Source of the DNA: Oscillospiraceae bacterium
GTDB taxonomy: Bacteria; Bacillota; Clostridia; Oscillospirales; Acutalibacteraceae
Direction of reading: 5' to 3'
Length of the DNA stretch: 54,612 nucleotides
Assembly: GCA_015066005.1 (NCBI GenBank)
Contig: SVPF01000014.1
Coordinates: 1-54,612 of the forward strand
Shown here: positions 17,579-27,300 of the stretch, in pieces
Position numbering within the stretch: position 1 is the stretch's first letter
Layout of the letters: each line of letters starts with the position of its first letter
The notes under the pieces: generated by a model
What the model was told of the DNA's origin: nothing
Seen by the model: the letters and a program-made list of their open reading frames with translations, nothing else
Database searches by the model: none
Position numbers and translations under genes: made by a program

Positions 17579-19558
17579 TTGCCTTTTAAGAAAAAAAGCC
17601 AAATTGAAATTAACGTATTATCGCTTTTGCTTATAGCTGTAATTGTTTTGTTTTCCGCAAGGGTATATTTTTTGCAGGTTACCGCCGCAGGCGAATTTCA
17701 AAAAACCTTACCCTACGGCGCGGCAAGCTCACACACGGCGGTAATAACCGCGCCCCGTGGTGAAATTCTTGACTGCTACGGCAGGCAAATTGCCGTTAAC
17801 CGTGATGGTTATAACATAATTTTTAACAAAGCTTACGTAAAGGACAATTTAAATACAATAATATTAACCCTTATAAATCTGGCTGATGAATACCAGGCCG
17901 AATGGACTGACAAGCTGCCCATTAGTAAAACCGCCCCCTACAGCTATATTGAAGGTGAAAAAACCGACAAGCTTTTAAAAACGCTAGATTTAGCTAACTA
18001 TGCCACGGCGCAAAACTGCTTTGACGAGATGGTGAAAAGGTACAAGCTTGAAGGCTTTTCAAAAAATGACCAGCGCAAAATTATGGGCGTTAGGTACAGT
18101 ATGGAAATTTTGGATTTTTCGATTTCCTACCCCTTCACCTTTGCGGAGGATATTCCCACCGAATTTATGCGACGTGTTTCAGAATCGGCCTTTATGCTTC
18201 AGGGCGTAACAATTGATGTTGTGCCCTTCCGCGAATATTCTGACACCACCTTGGCGGTAAACCTTATAGGTACGGTTGGCCCCATTTTTGAGGAGGACTG
18301 GGAATATTACAAGGAACGTGGCTATTCCTATAACGACAAGGTTGGTAAAAGCGGCATTGAAAAATGGGGGGAAGAATATCTTCGCGGTATTGACGGTGAA
18401 ATCACCTATTACTTAGATGCCAAAGGCAGTATTATTAAAAGTGAAATTACTAAGGAACCTGTTGCAGGCAAAACAATAATGCTTTCCCTTGATAAAAACA
18501 TTCAGCGACTCGCGCAGGATTCTTTAGCGGCAAAGGTAAAAGACCTTCGTTCAAAGGGTAGCAGCTGTAAGGCCGCTACCGCAGTTGTAGTTGATGTAAC
18601 AACCGGCAAGGTAATGGCGGCGGCAAACTACCCGACATACGATTCGGCCACAATGAATAAAAACTATAACCAGTTAGCTGCCGACCCCGCGAAGCCGCTT
18701 ATGGACCGTGCCTTTCAGGGTATATACCCCATTGGCTCAACCATAAAGCCGGGTGTTGCAGTTGCGGCGCTTGAGCTTAACAAATACCGCAACGGTGAAA
18801 CCATCAAGTGCGTTAAAACCTATGACTATTTTGCCGATTATAAGCCCAAGTGCTTGCACTACCACGGCAGTATAAACCTTAAAACAGCCATTTCAAAAAG
18901 CTGTAACTACTTTTTCTTTGAGCTTGGTAAGCGTATTGGTGCCACATCCCTTACCGATTACTTTAAGCAATTCGGCTTGGGTGTAAAAACAGGTGTTGAG
19001 GTTAACGACAGTGCGGGGCTTTTGATTCAGCCCGATTCCGACCGTGTAGGCGGTACAACGTTGCAAATATCTATTGGACAAATGAACGCCTTTACACCGC
19101 TTCAGCTTGCAAACTACACCGCCACCCTTGCAAACGGCGGCACACATTATAGGGCAAGTCTTATAAACCAAATTGTAAGCTACGATATGTCGCAAACAAT
19201 TAAAACAATTGCACCCGAAATTAAAAACGAAATGAACATTAGCCAAGGCACACTTAAAGCCGTTAAGGACGGTATGCTTTCGGTTACTGAAGAGGGTACA
19301 GGCCGACTGGCCCTTAGTGATTATCCCATTAAGGTTGGCGGTAAAACGGGTACCTCGCAGGTGAACGGTGCGCAGGACCACGGTGTATTTATTGCTTACG
19401 CCCCGTTTGATAACCCACAAATAGCAGTTGCGGTTATACTTGAAAACGGCGGTCACGGTTATAATGCGGGTCCTGTTGTGCGTGATATTTTGGACGCTTA
19501 TTTCTTTTCTAAGGAAAGCGCTGACAAATACGACCTGCCATTTACTGTTTTGGATTAA
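17579..19558 (+). CDS. mrdA: Penicillin-binding protein 2 (elongation-specific transpeptidase)
   Basis: Class B PBP that cross-links peptidoglycan during elongation. 659 residues: short cytoplasmic N-terminus, one membrane helix (about 10-30), dimerisation domain beginning APRGEILDCYGR, and a transpeptidase domain with SxxK at Ser387 (IGSTIKPG), SxN at Ser441-Asn443 (KSCNYF) and KTGTS beginning at Lys589. It starts at TTG 17579 after GAAAGGA. Position right after mreBCD supports the elongation role over FtsI. RodA is not in the window. Confidence 0.93.
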   Translation: MPFKKKSQIEINVLSLLLIAVIVLFSARVYFLQVTAAGEFQKTLPYGAASSHTAVITAPRGEILDCYGRQIAVNRDGYNIIFNKAYVKDNLNTIILTLINLADEYQAEWTDKLPISKTAPYSYIEGEKTDKLLKTLDLANYATAQNCFDEMVKRYKLEGFSKNDQRKIMGVRYSMEILDFSISYPFTFAEDIPTEFMRRVSESAFMLQGVTIDVVPFREYSDTTLAVNLIGTVGPIFEEDWEYYKERGYSYNDKVGKSGIEKWGEEYLRGIDGEITYYLDAKGSIIKSEITKEPVAGKTIMLSLDKNIQRLAQDSLAAKVKDLRSKGSSCKAATAVVVDVTTGKVMAAANYPTYDSATMNKNYNQLAADPAKPLMDRAFQGIYPIGSTIKPGVAVAALELNKYRNGETIKCVKTYDYFADYKPKCLHYHGSINLKTAISKSCNYFFFELGKRIGATSLTDYFKQFGLGVKTGVEVNDSAGLLIQPDSDRVGGTTLQISIGQMNAFTPLQLANYTATLANGGTHYRASLINQIVSYDMSQTIKTIAPEIKNEMNISQGTLKAVKDGMLSVTEEGTGRLALSDYPIKVGGKTGTSQVNGAQDHGVFIAYAPFDNPQIAVAVILENGGHGYNAGPVVRDILDAYFFSKESADKYDLPFTVLD

Positions 19559-19563
19559 CTTAA

Positions 19564-19592
19564 TTGACAAAAAATAACTGTTATGTTAAAAT
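19564..19592 (+). promoter_or_regulatory. Promoter of minD-mgsA and probably hisS-aspS
   Basis: TTGACA, 17-base spacer, TAAAAT, 25 bases before the minD start. It would let minD and the genes after it be expressed apart from the polA-mre block. Confidence 0.8.
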
Positions 19593-19616
19593 ATTACCTA
19601 ACTGTGAGGTGACAAA

Positions 19617-20342
19617 ATGAGCAAGATTTTTGCAGTAACCTCGGGAAAAGGCGGTGTTGGAAAATCCACCGTTTCGGCAGGGCTTTCCCTTTCCCTTTCT
19701 TCCCTTGGCTATAAGGTTTTGCTTGTTGATATGGACGAGGGGCTGAGATGTCTTGATTTGATGCTTGGCATTGATAATCAGGTTGTTTTAGACCTTTCAG
19801 ATATTTTGCAGGGGCGTGAAATAAACGATGCCGTTTATAAAGTACGGGAAAACCTTTTTCTTGTACCCGCACCCCAAAAGCTTGGTATGATAGATGCCTT
19901 TGCGCTTGCCAATTTTGCAGGTGAAGCCAAAGACCTATATGATATTGTAATATTTGACTTCCCCGCAGGTATTGACTTTTCGCTTTATACCTCACTCCCG
20001 AAGGACACACTGTTTTTAACCGTGGCCTTTCCCGATGCGGTAACCGTTCGCGATGCGGCGGTTGTAAGCGGTCTTTTAGCCGAAAGGGGCTGTCGGTCAA
20101 GGCTTATTTTAAACCGTTATGATTATAAAATTTCAAAGCGTAAAATTTACAAAAGCATTGACGATATTATTGATGAAGCACAGCTTCAGCTTATAGGTAT
20201 TATTCCCCAAAGCAACGAGCTTCAAATGCTTTCCCTTGGTAAGTTGCCTAAGAAAAACAGCAAATCACTAAAAGCACTTAACAGAATTTCCAAACGACTT
20301 ATGGGTCAACAAATACTGTTGCCTAAAATAAATAAATTATGA
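19617..20342 (+). CDS. minD: Septum site-determining ATPase MinD
   Basis: ParA/MinD-type ATPase that positions the division site. 241 residues; deviant Walker A GKGGVGKST (10-18), switch region VDMDEGLRCLDLMLG, and FDFPAGID as Walker B-like segment. The C-terminus ends ISKRLMGQQILLPKINKL; the usual membrane-targeting amphipathic helix with a Phe-rich end is not obvious. No minC or minE lies beside it. ATG after GAGGTGA, with its own promoter. The mre-PBP2 context supports MinD over other ParA relatives. Confidence 0.85.
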   Translation: MSKIFAVTSGKGGVGKSTVSAGLSLSLSSLGYKVLLVDMDEGLRCLDLMLGIDNQVVLDLSDILQGREINDAVYKVRENLFLVPAPQKLGMIDAFALANFAGEAKDLYDIVIFDFPAGIDFSLYTSLPKDTLFLTVAFPDAVTVRDAAVVSGLLAERGCRSRLILNRYDYKISKRKIYKSIDDIIDEAQLQLIGIIPQSNELQMLSLGKLPKKNSKSLKALNRISKRLMGQQILLPKINKL

Positions 20343-20349
20343 GAGGATA

Positions 20350-20763
20350 ATGAAAAAAATGACAATTGCACTTATCGCACACGACGCAAAGAAAGAGCTT
20401 ATGGTACAGTTTTGCATTGCTTACTGTGGCATTTTGAGCCGTTATAATCTTGTTGCAACCGGCGGCACAGGTAAGGTTGTTACTGACGCAACAGGTCTTG
20501 AAATTACTTCATTCTTAAGTGGCTCGCAGGGTGGCTCACAGCAAATTGCTTCCCGCATTGGTTGCGACGAAATTGACCTTTTGCTCTTATTCCGCGACCC
20601 TCTCAACCCCAAGCCCAACGAACCTGACGAGCGCTCACTTTTGCGCCTTTGTGATGTTCACAACATTCCCGTTGCCACCAATATTGCCACCGCTGAAATG
20701 CTTATCCACGGTTTAGAGCGCGGCGACCTTGATTGGCGCGACATTTTAAAAGCAAATCACTAA
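20350..20763 (+). CDS. mgsA: Methylglyoxal synthase homologue with altered active site
   Basis: Family enzyme converts dihydroxyacetone phosphate to methylglyoxal and phosphate. 137 residues aligning end to end with Bacillus/E. coli MgsA (IALIAHDAKKELM, ATGGTG, DPLNPKP, IPVATNIATAE). However, the position of the catalytic Asp71 of E. coli (GGDQQ) is Ser63 here (GGSQQ), the His98 position is Asn90 (PNEPD), and one phosphate-binding Thr (TGTTG) is Gly39. His11, Asp12, Lys15, Asp83 and Asp93 are kept. It may therefore be inactive, altered in activity, or a binding protein. ATG after AGAGG, 7 bases after minD. Confidence 0.85.
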   Translation: MKKMTIALIAHDAKKELMVQFCIAYCGILSRYNLVATGGTGKVVTDATGLEITSFLSGSQGGSQQIASRIGCDEIDLLLLFRDPLNPKPNEPDERSLLRLCDVHNIPVATNIATAEMLIHGLERGDLDWRDILKANH

Positions 20764-20782
20764 TTCGGAGTTATAAGTTATT

Positions 20783-22090
20783 ATGAGTGAAATTAACCGT
20801 GCCATTAAAGGCACTAATGATATTTTGCCCCAAGACAGCTATAAATGGCAGTTTGTTGAAGGCAAAATGCTTGAAACCGCCCGTATGTTCGGTTTTGAAG
20901 AAATTCGCGTGCCCGTTTTCGAGCACACCGAGGTTTTTAAAAGAAGCGTGGGCGACACAACCGACGTTGTTCAAAAAGAAATGTACACCTTTGATGATAA
21001 GGGCGGCCGTTCAATTACACTTCGCCCCGAGCTTACCGCAGGCGTTGTTCGCGCGGCTATAGAAAAGGGCTTGGTGCAGGGCGCGCTTCCTTTAAAGGTT
21101 TGTTATATCGGCGGCTGCTACCGTTACGAAAAGCCACAAGCCGGCCGACTTCGTGAATTCCACCAGTTTGGTGTGGAATGCTTCGGTGCCGCTTCCCCCA
21201 ATGCTGATGCCGAGGTTATTATGCTTGCCAAGCAGGTGCTTGACAGCGTTGGCATTGAAAAAATATCGCTTGAAATCAACTCTATCGGTTGCCCGGAATG
21301 TCGCAAGAGCTTCCAGGCGGCCTTAAAGCAGTATTTCAGCGACAATATTGAAACCCTTTGCGCCACCTGCAAGGACAGGCTTGACCGCAACCCCATGCGC
21401 ATTTTGGACTGTAAGTCACCCGTATGCTCGGATTTGGCAAAAAACGCACCCGTTGTGCTTGATTACCTTTGTGACGATTGTAAGGCGCACTTTGAGGGTG
21501 TTAAAAAGCATCTTGATGCCGCCGGGATTAAATATACCGTTAACCCACACATTGTGCGCGGCCTTGACTATTACACCCGCACCGTGTTTGAATTTGTTTC
21601 GGGCGATATTGGCGCTCAAAGCACAGTTTGCGGCGGCGGAAGGTACGATGGACTTGTAAGCCAAATGGGTGGCCCCAATGTTGCAGCCCTTGGCTTTGGT
21701 ATGGGCATTGAAAGACTTATGCTTGTTTTGGATGCTCAAAAAAACGAATGGCCGAAGAATAACACCTGTGACCTTTATATTGCAACCATGGGTGAAGCCG
21801 CTGCCCTTAAAGCAAGCGAGCTTTGCTGCGCTTTAAGAAATGACGGCTTTAAGGTTCAAACCGACATTACTGCCCGTGGCTTAAAGGCACAAATGAAATT
21901 TGCCGATAAAATTGGCGCCACCTTTACTATGGTACTGGGCGACAGCGAAATTGAAAGCGGCTGTGCAAGGCTTAAAAATATGCAAAGCGGTAACGAAACC
22001 GAAATTAAACTTTCAAATATAAATGACGAACTGTTTTCGGAGCTTTATGAAGCCGCACTCAAACAGCTCGAAGAAGCGATTATAGAATAG
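20783..22090 (+). CDS. hisS: Histidyl-tRNA synthetase
   Basis: Class II synthetase charging tRNA-His. 435 residues. Motif 1 around KRSVGDTTDVVQKEMYTF, motif 2 CYRYEKPQAGRLREFHQFG, the histidine-A loop RGLDYYTRTVFEF, motif 3 GFGMGIERL, and a C-terminal anticodon-binding domain. ATG after GGAG. The stop is two bases before the aspS reading frame; hisS-aspS pairs are common in Firmicutes. No T-box leader is present in the 19-base gap, so control is through the upstream promoter. Confidence 0.97.
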   Translation: MSEINRAIKGTNDILPQDSYKWQFVEGKMLETARMFGFEEIRVPVFEHTEVFKRSVGDTTDVVQKEMYTFDDKGGRSITLRPELTAGVVRAAIEKGLVQGALPLKVCYIGGCYRYEKPQAGRLREFHQFGVECFGAASPNADAEVIMLAKQVLDSVGIEKISLEINSIGCPECRKSFQAALKQYFSDNIETLCATCKDRLDRNPMRILDCKSPVCSDLAKNAPVVLDYLCDDCKAHFEGVKKHLDAAGIKYTVNPHIVRGLDYYTRTVFEFVSGDIGAQSTVCGGGRYDGLVSQMGGPNVAALGFGMGIERLMLVLDAQKNEWPKNNTCDLYIATMGEAAALKASELCCALRNDGFKVQTDITARGLKAQMKFADKIGATFTMVLGDSEIESGCARLKNMQSGNETEIKLSNINDELFSELYEAALKQLEEAIIE

Positions 22091-22101
22091 GAGTGTTTTT
22101 C

Positions 22102-23886
22102 TTGCAACTTGACAGAATGGAAGGTCTTAAGCGCACCCATTATTGCGGCGTGTTAAGACAAGAGGATATTGAAAAAGAGGTTGTGGTTTGCGGTTGGGTA
22201 CAGCGCCAGCGTGACCTCGGAGGTCTTATATTTATTGATTTAAGGGATAGAACAGGAATTGTTCAGCTTGCCTTTGACGATAATACCGACAAGGCTATTT
22301 TTGAAAAGGCTTCAGCCGTTAGAAGCGAATATGTGCTTATGGCTAAAGGTAAAGTTAGAATGCGTTCCTCAATTAACCACGATATTCCCACAGGCGATAT
22401 TGAAATTGAGGTCACCACCCTTAAGGTTTTGGGTGCAAGTGAGACCACACCCTTTGAGATTTTGGATAAAAGCCTTGCCAATGAAGAATTACGCCTTAAA
22501 TACCGTTACCTTGATTTAAGACGCCCTGTTATTCAAAACAACATTTTAATGCGCCATAAAATTGCCAAGGTTACACGTGACTATTTTGACGAAAACGGTT
22601 TTATTGAAATTGAAACCCCAACCTTTATTAAGTCCACCCCCGAGGGTGCTCGTGACTATCTTGTTCCCTCCCGTGTGCATAAAGGCAGCTTCTTTGCCCT
22701 TCCACAGTCACCTCAGCTTTATAAGCAGCTTTTAATGCTTTCGGGCTTTGACCGTTATATGCAGCTTGCACGTTGCTATCGTGATGAGGACCTTCGTGCT
22801 GACCGTCAGCCCGAATTTACCCAAATTGACCTTGAAATGTCGTTTGTCGAAATGGAGGATATTTTCTCAATCGCAGAAGGCTTTATCAGCCGTCTTTTCA
22901 AGGAAGTTTTAAATGTTGAAATTCCAACACCGCTTCCCCGCCTTACTTATACCGAGGCTATGAACGATTACGGCAGCGACAAGCCTGACACCCGCTTCGA
23001 AATGAAGATTAAGGACCTTTCGGACATTGTGGAAAACTGCGGCTTTGGTGTTTTTGCCGATACTGTTAAAAACGGCGGCACTGTTCGCGCAATTACCGCA
23101 AAGAATGCTGCAGGCGTTTACACCCGTAAGGAAATTGACAAATTAACCGAAGACGCAAAGGGTATTGGCGCTAAAGGCCTTGCATTTATCCGTTGGGTTG
23201 AAGATACACCCACCTGCTCCTTTGCTAAGTTTATGACTGAAGACGAAATGGCAGCCATTATTGAGCGCACAGGTGCCGAAAAGGGCGACGTTGTGCTTAT
23301 TGTGGCTGACCGAAAGAACATTTGTCTTTCAGTTTTAGGCGCACTCCGCTTAACCGTTGCAAAGCGTCTTGAAATTATTCCCGAAGGCTTTAACTTCCTT
23401 TGGATTACCGAATTCCCCTTCTTTGAATACAATGAAGAAACAGGCAATTGGGATGCTATGCACCACCCCTTTACGTCACCTTTAGATGAATGTTTACAAT
23501 ACCTTGACACCGCACCCGAAAAGGTGTTTGCAAAGGCTTATGACCTTGTGCTTAACGGTACTGAATTATCAAGCGGCTCTATTCGTATTTCTGACCCCGA
23601 GCTTCAAAAGAAGATGTTTGCGGCTTTAGGCCTTACCGATGAAGAAGCAGCCGAAAAATTTGGCTTTTTGGTGGATGCTTACCGTTACGGCGCACCCCCT
23701 CACGGTGGTATGGGTATCGGTCTTGACCGCCTTACGATGATTATGTGCGGCTGTGATTCGCTCCGTGATGTTATTGCCTTCCCCAAGGTTTCCAATACAG
23801 GAGAACTTATGTCAGGCGCGCCTTCACCCGTTGATGAAAAGCAGCTTCAGGAGCTTTCAATAGGTATTATTAAAAACGATAAATAA
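22102..23886 (+). CDS. aspS: Aspartyl-tRNA synthetase
   Basis: Class II synthetase for tRNA-Asp. About 594 residues: N-terminal OB fold (CGWVQRQRDLGGLIFIDLRDR), catalytic core with motif 2 RCYRDEDLRADRQPEFTQID, the bacterial GAD insertion domain, and motif 3 GMGIGLDRLTM. TTG at 22102 lies 8 bases after AGGAG and is preferred; GTG at 22093 overlaps that site, and ATG at 22117 is a further possibility. Whether it also charges tRNA-Asn cannot be read here. Followed by a strong terminator. Confidence 0.96.
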   Translation: MQLDRMEGLKRTHYCGVLRQEDIEKEVVVCGWVQRQRDLGGLIFIDLRDRTGIVQLAFDDNTDKAIFEKASAVRSEYVLMAKGKVRMRSSINHDIPTGDIEIEVTTLKVLGASETTPFEILDKSLANEELRLKYRYLDLRRPVIQNNILMRHKIAKVTRDYFDENGFIEIETPTFIKSTPEGARDYLVPSRVHKGSFFALPQSPQLYKQLLMLSGFDRYMQLARCYRDEDLRADRQPEFTQIDLEMSFVEMEDIFSIAEGFISRLFKEVLNVEIPTPLPRLTYTEAMNDYGSDKPDTRFEMKIKDLSDIVENCGFGVFADTVKNGGTVRAITAKNAAGVYTRKEIDKLTEDAKGIGAKGLAFIRWVEDTPTCSFAKFMTEDEMAAIIERTGAEKGDVVLIVADRKNICLSVLGALRLTVAKRLEIIPEGFNFLWITEFPFFEYNEETGNWDAMHHPFTSPLDECLQYLDTAPEKVFAKAYDLVLNGTELSSGSIRISDPELQKKMFAALGLTDEEAAEKFGFLVDAYRYGAPPHGGMGIGLDRLTMIMCGCDSLRDVIAFPKVSNTGELMSGAPSPVDEKQLQELSIGIIKNDK

Positions 23887-23891
23887 TTTTT

Positions 23892-23921
23892 AAGCGGTAG
23901 AGCTAACCTCTACCGCTTTTT
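23892..23921 (+). terminator. Intrinsic terminator after aspS
   Basis: AAGCGGTAGAG ctaac CTCTACCGCTTTTTT: 11-base perfect stem and T-run. Confidence 0.9.
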
Positions 23922-23989
23922 TGTTTTATTTTCACTAATGAAATTGCGATATTTTTCACAATCCTTTTATTACAATTATGTCATATTTA

Positions 23990-24018
23990 TTGTTGTGTTT
24001 TCCAAATTATGTTATACT
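23990..24018 (+). promoter_or_regulatory. Promoter of the ABC transporter gene
   Basis: Weak -35 (TTGTTG), 17-base spacer, extended -10 TGTTATACT, about 35 bases before the start codon. Confidence 0.6.
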
Positions 24019-24053
24019 ACTAGTAATATAATCAACTTAAGGAGCTGAAATAT

Positions 24054-27014
24054 ATGCTAAAGGTTGTAAATTTAACAAAAATATACAAAACCAAAAAAGG
24101 TGCAGATGTTCACGCGCTTGACGGCGTTACCCTTCAATTTCCCGAAAAGGGAATGGTTTTCCTTTTAGGTAAAAGCGGCAGCGGTAAGTCTACCCTTTTA
24201 AATGTTTGCGGCGGTCTTGATTCACCCTCGGGTGGTGAAATTATTGTTAAGGGTCGCAGTAGTAAGGATTTTTCACAAAGTGATTTTGACAGCTACCGCA
24301 ACACCTTTATTGGCTTCATTTTCCAGGAATATAACATTCTTAACGAATTTTCGGTTGAGGATAATATTGCCTTAGCGCTTGAGCTTCAGGGCAAGCCCAA
24401 GGACAAAAAGGCAATAAGCGCACTGCTTGAGGAGGTTGACCTTCAGGGCTTTGCCAAGCGCAAGCCAAACACCCTTTCAGGCGGTCAGAAGCAGCGTATT
24501 GCAATTGCCCGCGCGCTTATAAAATCGCCCGAAATTATTATGGCTGACGAGCCAACAGGCGCGCTTGATTCCAACACAGGTAAGCAGGTATTTGAAACCC
24601 TTAAAAAGCTTTCCGAAAAGAAGCTGGTTATTGTTGTTTCGCACGACCGTGAATTTGCCGAGCTGTATGCCGACCGTATTATTGAGCTTAAGGACGGTAA
24701 GGTTATTTCCGATATTTCGAAAAGTGCCCTTGCACAGCAGGCGGTAAGCGAAAACATTAACACCGTGGGCGATGTGCTTTGCATTAAAAACGGTAGTGAA
24801 TTAAATGACAGCGACTTTGAAAAAATTAAGGCGTTCCTTAAAAGGTCTAAAAGGGATGTCATTATTGCAAGTGATGAAAACGATGTTAAAACCTTTAAAA
24901 AGGCTAACCGCATAAACGATGACGGACAAAAGGAGGTTTTCCTTGACACCGAAGCCGACAAGCTTTCCCAAAAGGAATATACCAAAGAAGAAAGCCGTTT
25001 TATCCGTTCAAAGCTTCCCATTCGCCACGCAATGAAAATTGGTGTTTCAAGCCTTCGCTTAAAGCCCATACGCCTTTTCTTTACAATTATTTTGTGCACC
25101 GTTGCCTTTACACTTTTGGGTCTTTTATCAACCCTTAATTTTTACGACAGCGAGGCCACCTTTAAGGAAACCCTTTCGGATATGAGCATTTCGAATATTC
25201 AGCTTTCAAAGCAGTATTCGGTTAAGAACATTTGGTATGCCCGCGGTGAAAAAGATGGCGAATATGAAAGCTATAATTCTGCCCGCTTTAACAATGCCGA
25301 AATTGCTGAGCTTTCAAAAACCTTTGGTAAAGATGCCTTTGGTGCCATTCAGGCAGGCGGTAGCTTCAGCCTTCGCACCAACAATTCGAAATATTGGCAG
25401 AATAACATTTATGCTTATGCTGTTTTGCCCGAAGGCAATTCACTTCGCGGTCAAATTAAGGGAGCATATCCCACAAATAAAAACGAAATTGCAATTACCT
25501 CATATTTCGCAAAAATGTTTGTGGAATGTCAAATAACCGACAGCAATTCAAACCTTATTGATATGACCGAATACACACAAATTATCGGTAAGAAAATAAA
25601 TCTTCAGGGTGAGGTTTACACCGTTACAGGCATTATAGAAACGGGCGAGGTTCCACCCGAATTTGACGAGCTTAAAACCGCAACCGATGATAATTTTAGT
25701 CTGCAAAACAAGCTTGGCTCTTATATGAGAAGCAGTCTACACCTGCTTGTGTTTGTAACACAGGACCGTGCCGAAAAGGTTGCCGAGCAAAACGAAAGCT
25801 GGGTTGAAAGCATTGCTCAGTATTCCCGCATAGTAGCAGCCACCAAGATTGACGGCAAATACACCTACCCCGAATGGTCGAATGCAAGATATATTCGCCC
25901 GAAGGACCTTGACAAAAAGCAGGTTATTTACACCTCTGACGGTAAAGCCGAGCCCGGCGATAAGGAAGCCATTGTTTCGGCCCAGCTTTTAAGCGAATTT
26001 GTAAATAATACCTATTGGCCAATGATTGAAGCCGCCGAAATGAACGAGGATTATGCCTTGGCCGACAAATATCGCAAGGTTACTGAACTCGCTAATAATA
26101 TTTCAAACGGCGGTATTCACAACTGGAACGAAAAGGACAAAACCGAAAGCTTTACCCCCTTTACAGATGCTGTAATGCAAGCAAAGCTAAAAGAACTGTT
26201 TACAGCCCTTAAACGCGACAAGGTGAGCCTTAAGCTTGGTATGAAGTTCTTTGATGATATGAACCAGTCTACCGTAGGTGACCAATACGAATTCACCGTT
26301 ATTGGTACATATTACAAGCTTAACAGCCAGCATGGCGGTGAAAACTGCATTTTACTTAACGAAAACGCATTTAATAAGCTTTGGGATGTTCAAAAAGGCT
26401 ATGTGGAATATTATTCCGACACCGAAACCGACTATATTGAGCCCGAAAATGCATATTATTCAAATGTAATTATTCCCTTCACCTACGATGAAAATGTTGT
26501 AAACGAATATTGGGATATTTACAGCAACAAAAAGTTTGATGAAAAATCAACCCGTCTTTCAATTTCAAGCGAATTTATAGGAAATCTTCAAATGGTTGAT
26601 GATATGGTTGATGCGCTTTCGAAGGTATTCCTATATGTAGGCCTTGTATTTGCGCTGTTTGCAGCACTGCTGCTTTCAAACTTTATATCGGTTTCAATTT
26701 CCAACAAGAAGCGCGAAATCGGTATTTTGCGTGCAGTAGGCGCCCGCAGCACCGATGTTTTCAAAATTTTCTTCTCGGAATCCTTTACAATTACGGTAAT
26801 TTGTATTGCCCTTTCAACTGTGCTCAGCGTAATTATTTGCGGTTTGATTAATTCCACAACCGTAGAATATATTGGCGCATCACTATTTGTATTCGGTATT
26901 CTTTCCTTTATTATTATGGTTGTAATTGCTCTTCTTACTGCAATTATCGCCACCTTCCTGCCCGTTTATAACGCCGCAAAGAAAAAGCCTGTTGATTCTA
27001 TACGTTCACTGTAA
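24054..27014 (+). CDS. MacB-like ABC transporter, ATPase fused to FtsX-type permease
   Basis: One 986-residue polypeptide. Residues 1-225 are an ABC ATPase: Walker A GKSGSGKST (39-47), signature LSGGQ (141-145), Walker B IIMADE (161-166), switch His197. A membrane helix near 345-365 is followed by about 480 extracellular residues, then three helices near the C-terminus with the FtsX/MacB stretch SNKKREIGILRAVGA. Such proteins work as mechanotransmitters: peptide or lipoprotein export, or antimicrobial-peptide sensing. The fused ATPase-permease order, large outer domain and absence of a neighbouring MacA or two-component system leave the substrate open. ATG after AGGAG; monocistronic. Confidence 0.88.
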   Translation: MLKVVNLTKIYKTKKGADVHALDGVTLQFPEKGMVFLLGKSGSGKSTLLNVCGGLDSPSGGEIIVKGRSSKDFSQSDFDSYRNTFIGFIFQEYNILNEFSVEDNIALALELQGKPKDKKAISALLEEVDLQGFAKRKPNTLSGGQKQRIAIARALIKSPEIIMADEPTGALDSNTGKQVFETLKKLSEKKLVIVVSHDREFAELYADRIIELKDGKVISDISKSALAQQAVSENINTVGDVLCIKNGSELNDSDFEKIKAFLKRSKRDVIIASDENDVKTFKKANRINDDGQKEVFLDTEADKLSQKEYTKEESRFIRSKLPIRHAMKIGVSSLRLKPIRLFFTIILCTVAFTLLGLLSTLNFYDSEATFKETLSDMSISNIQLSKQYSVKNIWYARGEKDGEYESYNSARFNNAEIAELSKTFGKDAFGAIQAGGSFSLRTNNSKYWQNNIYAYAVLPEGNSLRGQIKGAYPTNKNEIAITSYFAKMFVECQITDSNSNLIDMTEYTQIIGKKINLQGEVYTVTGIIETGEVPPEFDELKTATDDNFSLQNKLGSYMRSSLHLLVFVTQDRAEKVAEQNESWVESIAQYSRIVAATKIDGKYTYPEWSNARYIRPKDLDKKQVIYTSDGKAEPGDKEAIVSAQLLSEFVNNTYWPMIEAAEMNEDYALADKYRKVTELANNISNGGIHNWNEKDKTESFTPFTDAVMQAKLKELFTALKRDKVSLKLGMKFFDDMNQSTVGDQYEFTVIGTYYKLNSQHGGENCILLNENAFNKLWDVQKGYVEYYSDTETDYIEPENAYYSNVIIPFTYDENVVNEYWDIYSNKKFDEKSTRLSISSEFIGNLQMVDDMVDALSKVFLYVGLVFALFAALLLSNFISVSISNKKREIGILRAVGARSTDVFKIFFSESFTITVICIALSTVLSVIICGLINSTTVEYIGASLFVFGILSFIIMVVIALLTAIIATFLPVYNAAKKKPVDSIRSL

Positions 27015-27021
27015 GCATTAT

Positions 27022-27054
27022 AAAAACCGCGGTGTTAATTCACCGCGGTTTTTG
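27022..27054 (+). terminator. Intrinsic terminator after the ABC transporter gene
   Basis: AAAAACCGCGGTG ttaatt CACCGCGGTTTTT: perfect stem with T-run, 8 bases past the stop. Confidence 0.9.
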
Positions 27055-27097
27055 TGTTCAAATTATAGTTTATCGGTGCGTTTGATTGTATGATTTT

Positions 27098-27225
27098 AGC
27101 CTTCTCCAGCGGAGAAGGGGGACCAACCGAATGGTTGGTGGATGAGGAGGATATTGTTAAGAAAGTGCTTTAATGCTCTCCTCATCCGTCACCTATCGGC
27201 GCCACCTTCCCCGCTGGGGAAGGCT
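27098..27225. repeat. Palindromic repeat inside element 3
   Basis: Two facing halves: AGCCTTCTCCagcGGAGAAGG then GGTGGATGAGGAG; and CTCCTCATCCGTCACC then CCACCTTCCCCgctGGGGAAGGCT. Flanking words are mirrored while the stems inside differ between halves. Confidence 0.6.
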
Positions 27226-27300
27226 TGCGGGCGATCAACAATCGCCCCTACGAATATACAATTAAATTTTTCTATAATTACGAATTATGAATTATTTATG

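Noticed and set aside
20764-20782. T-box leader for hisS-aspS
   Set aside because: The gap is 19 bases and no T-box sequence appears upstream within the operon.
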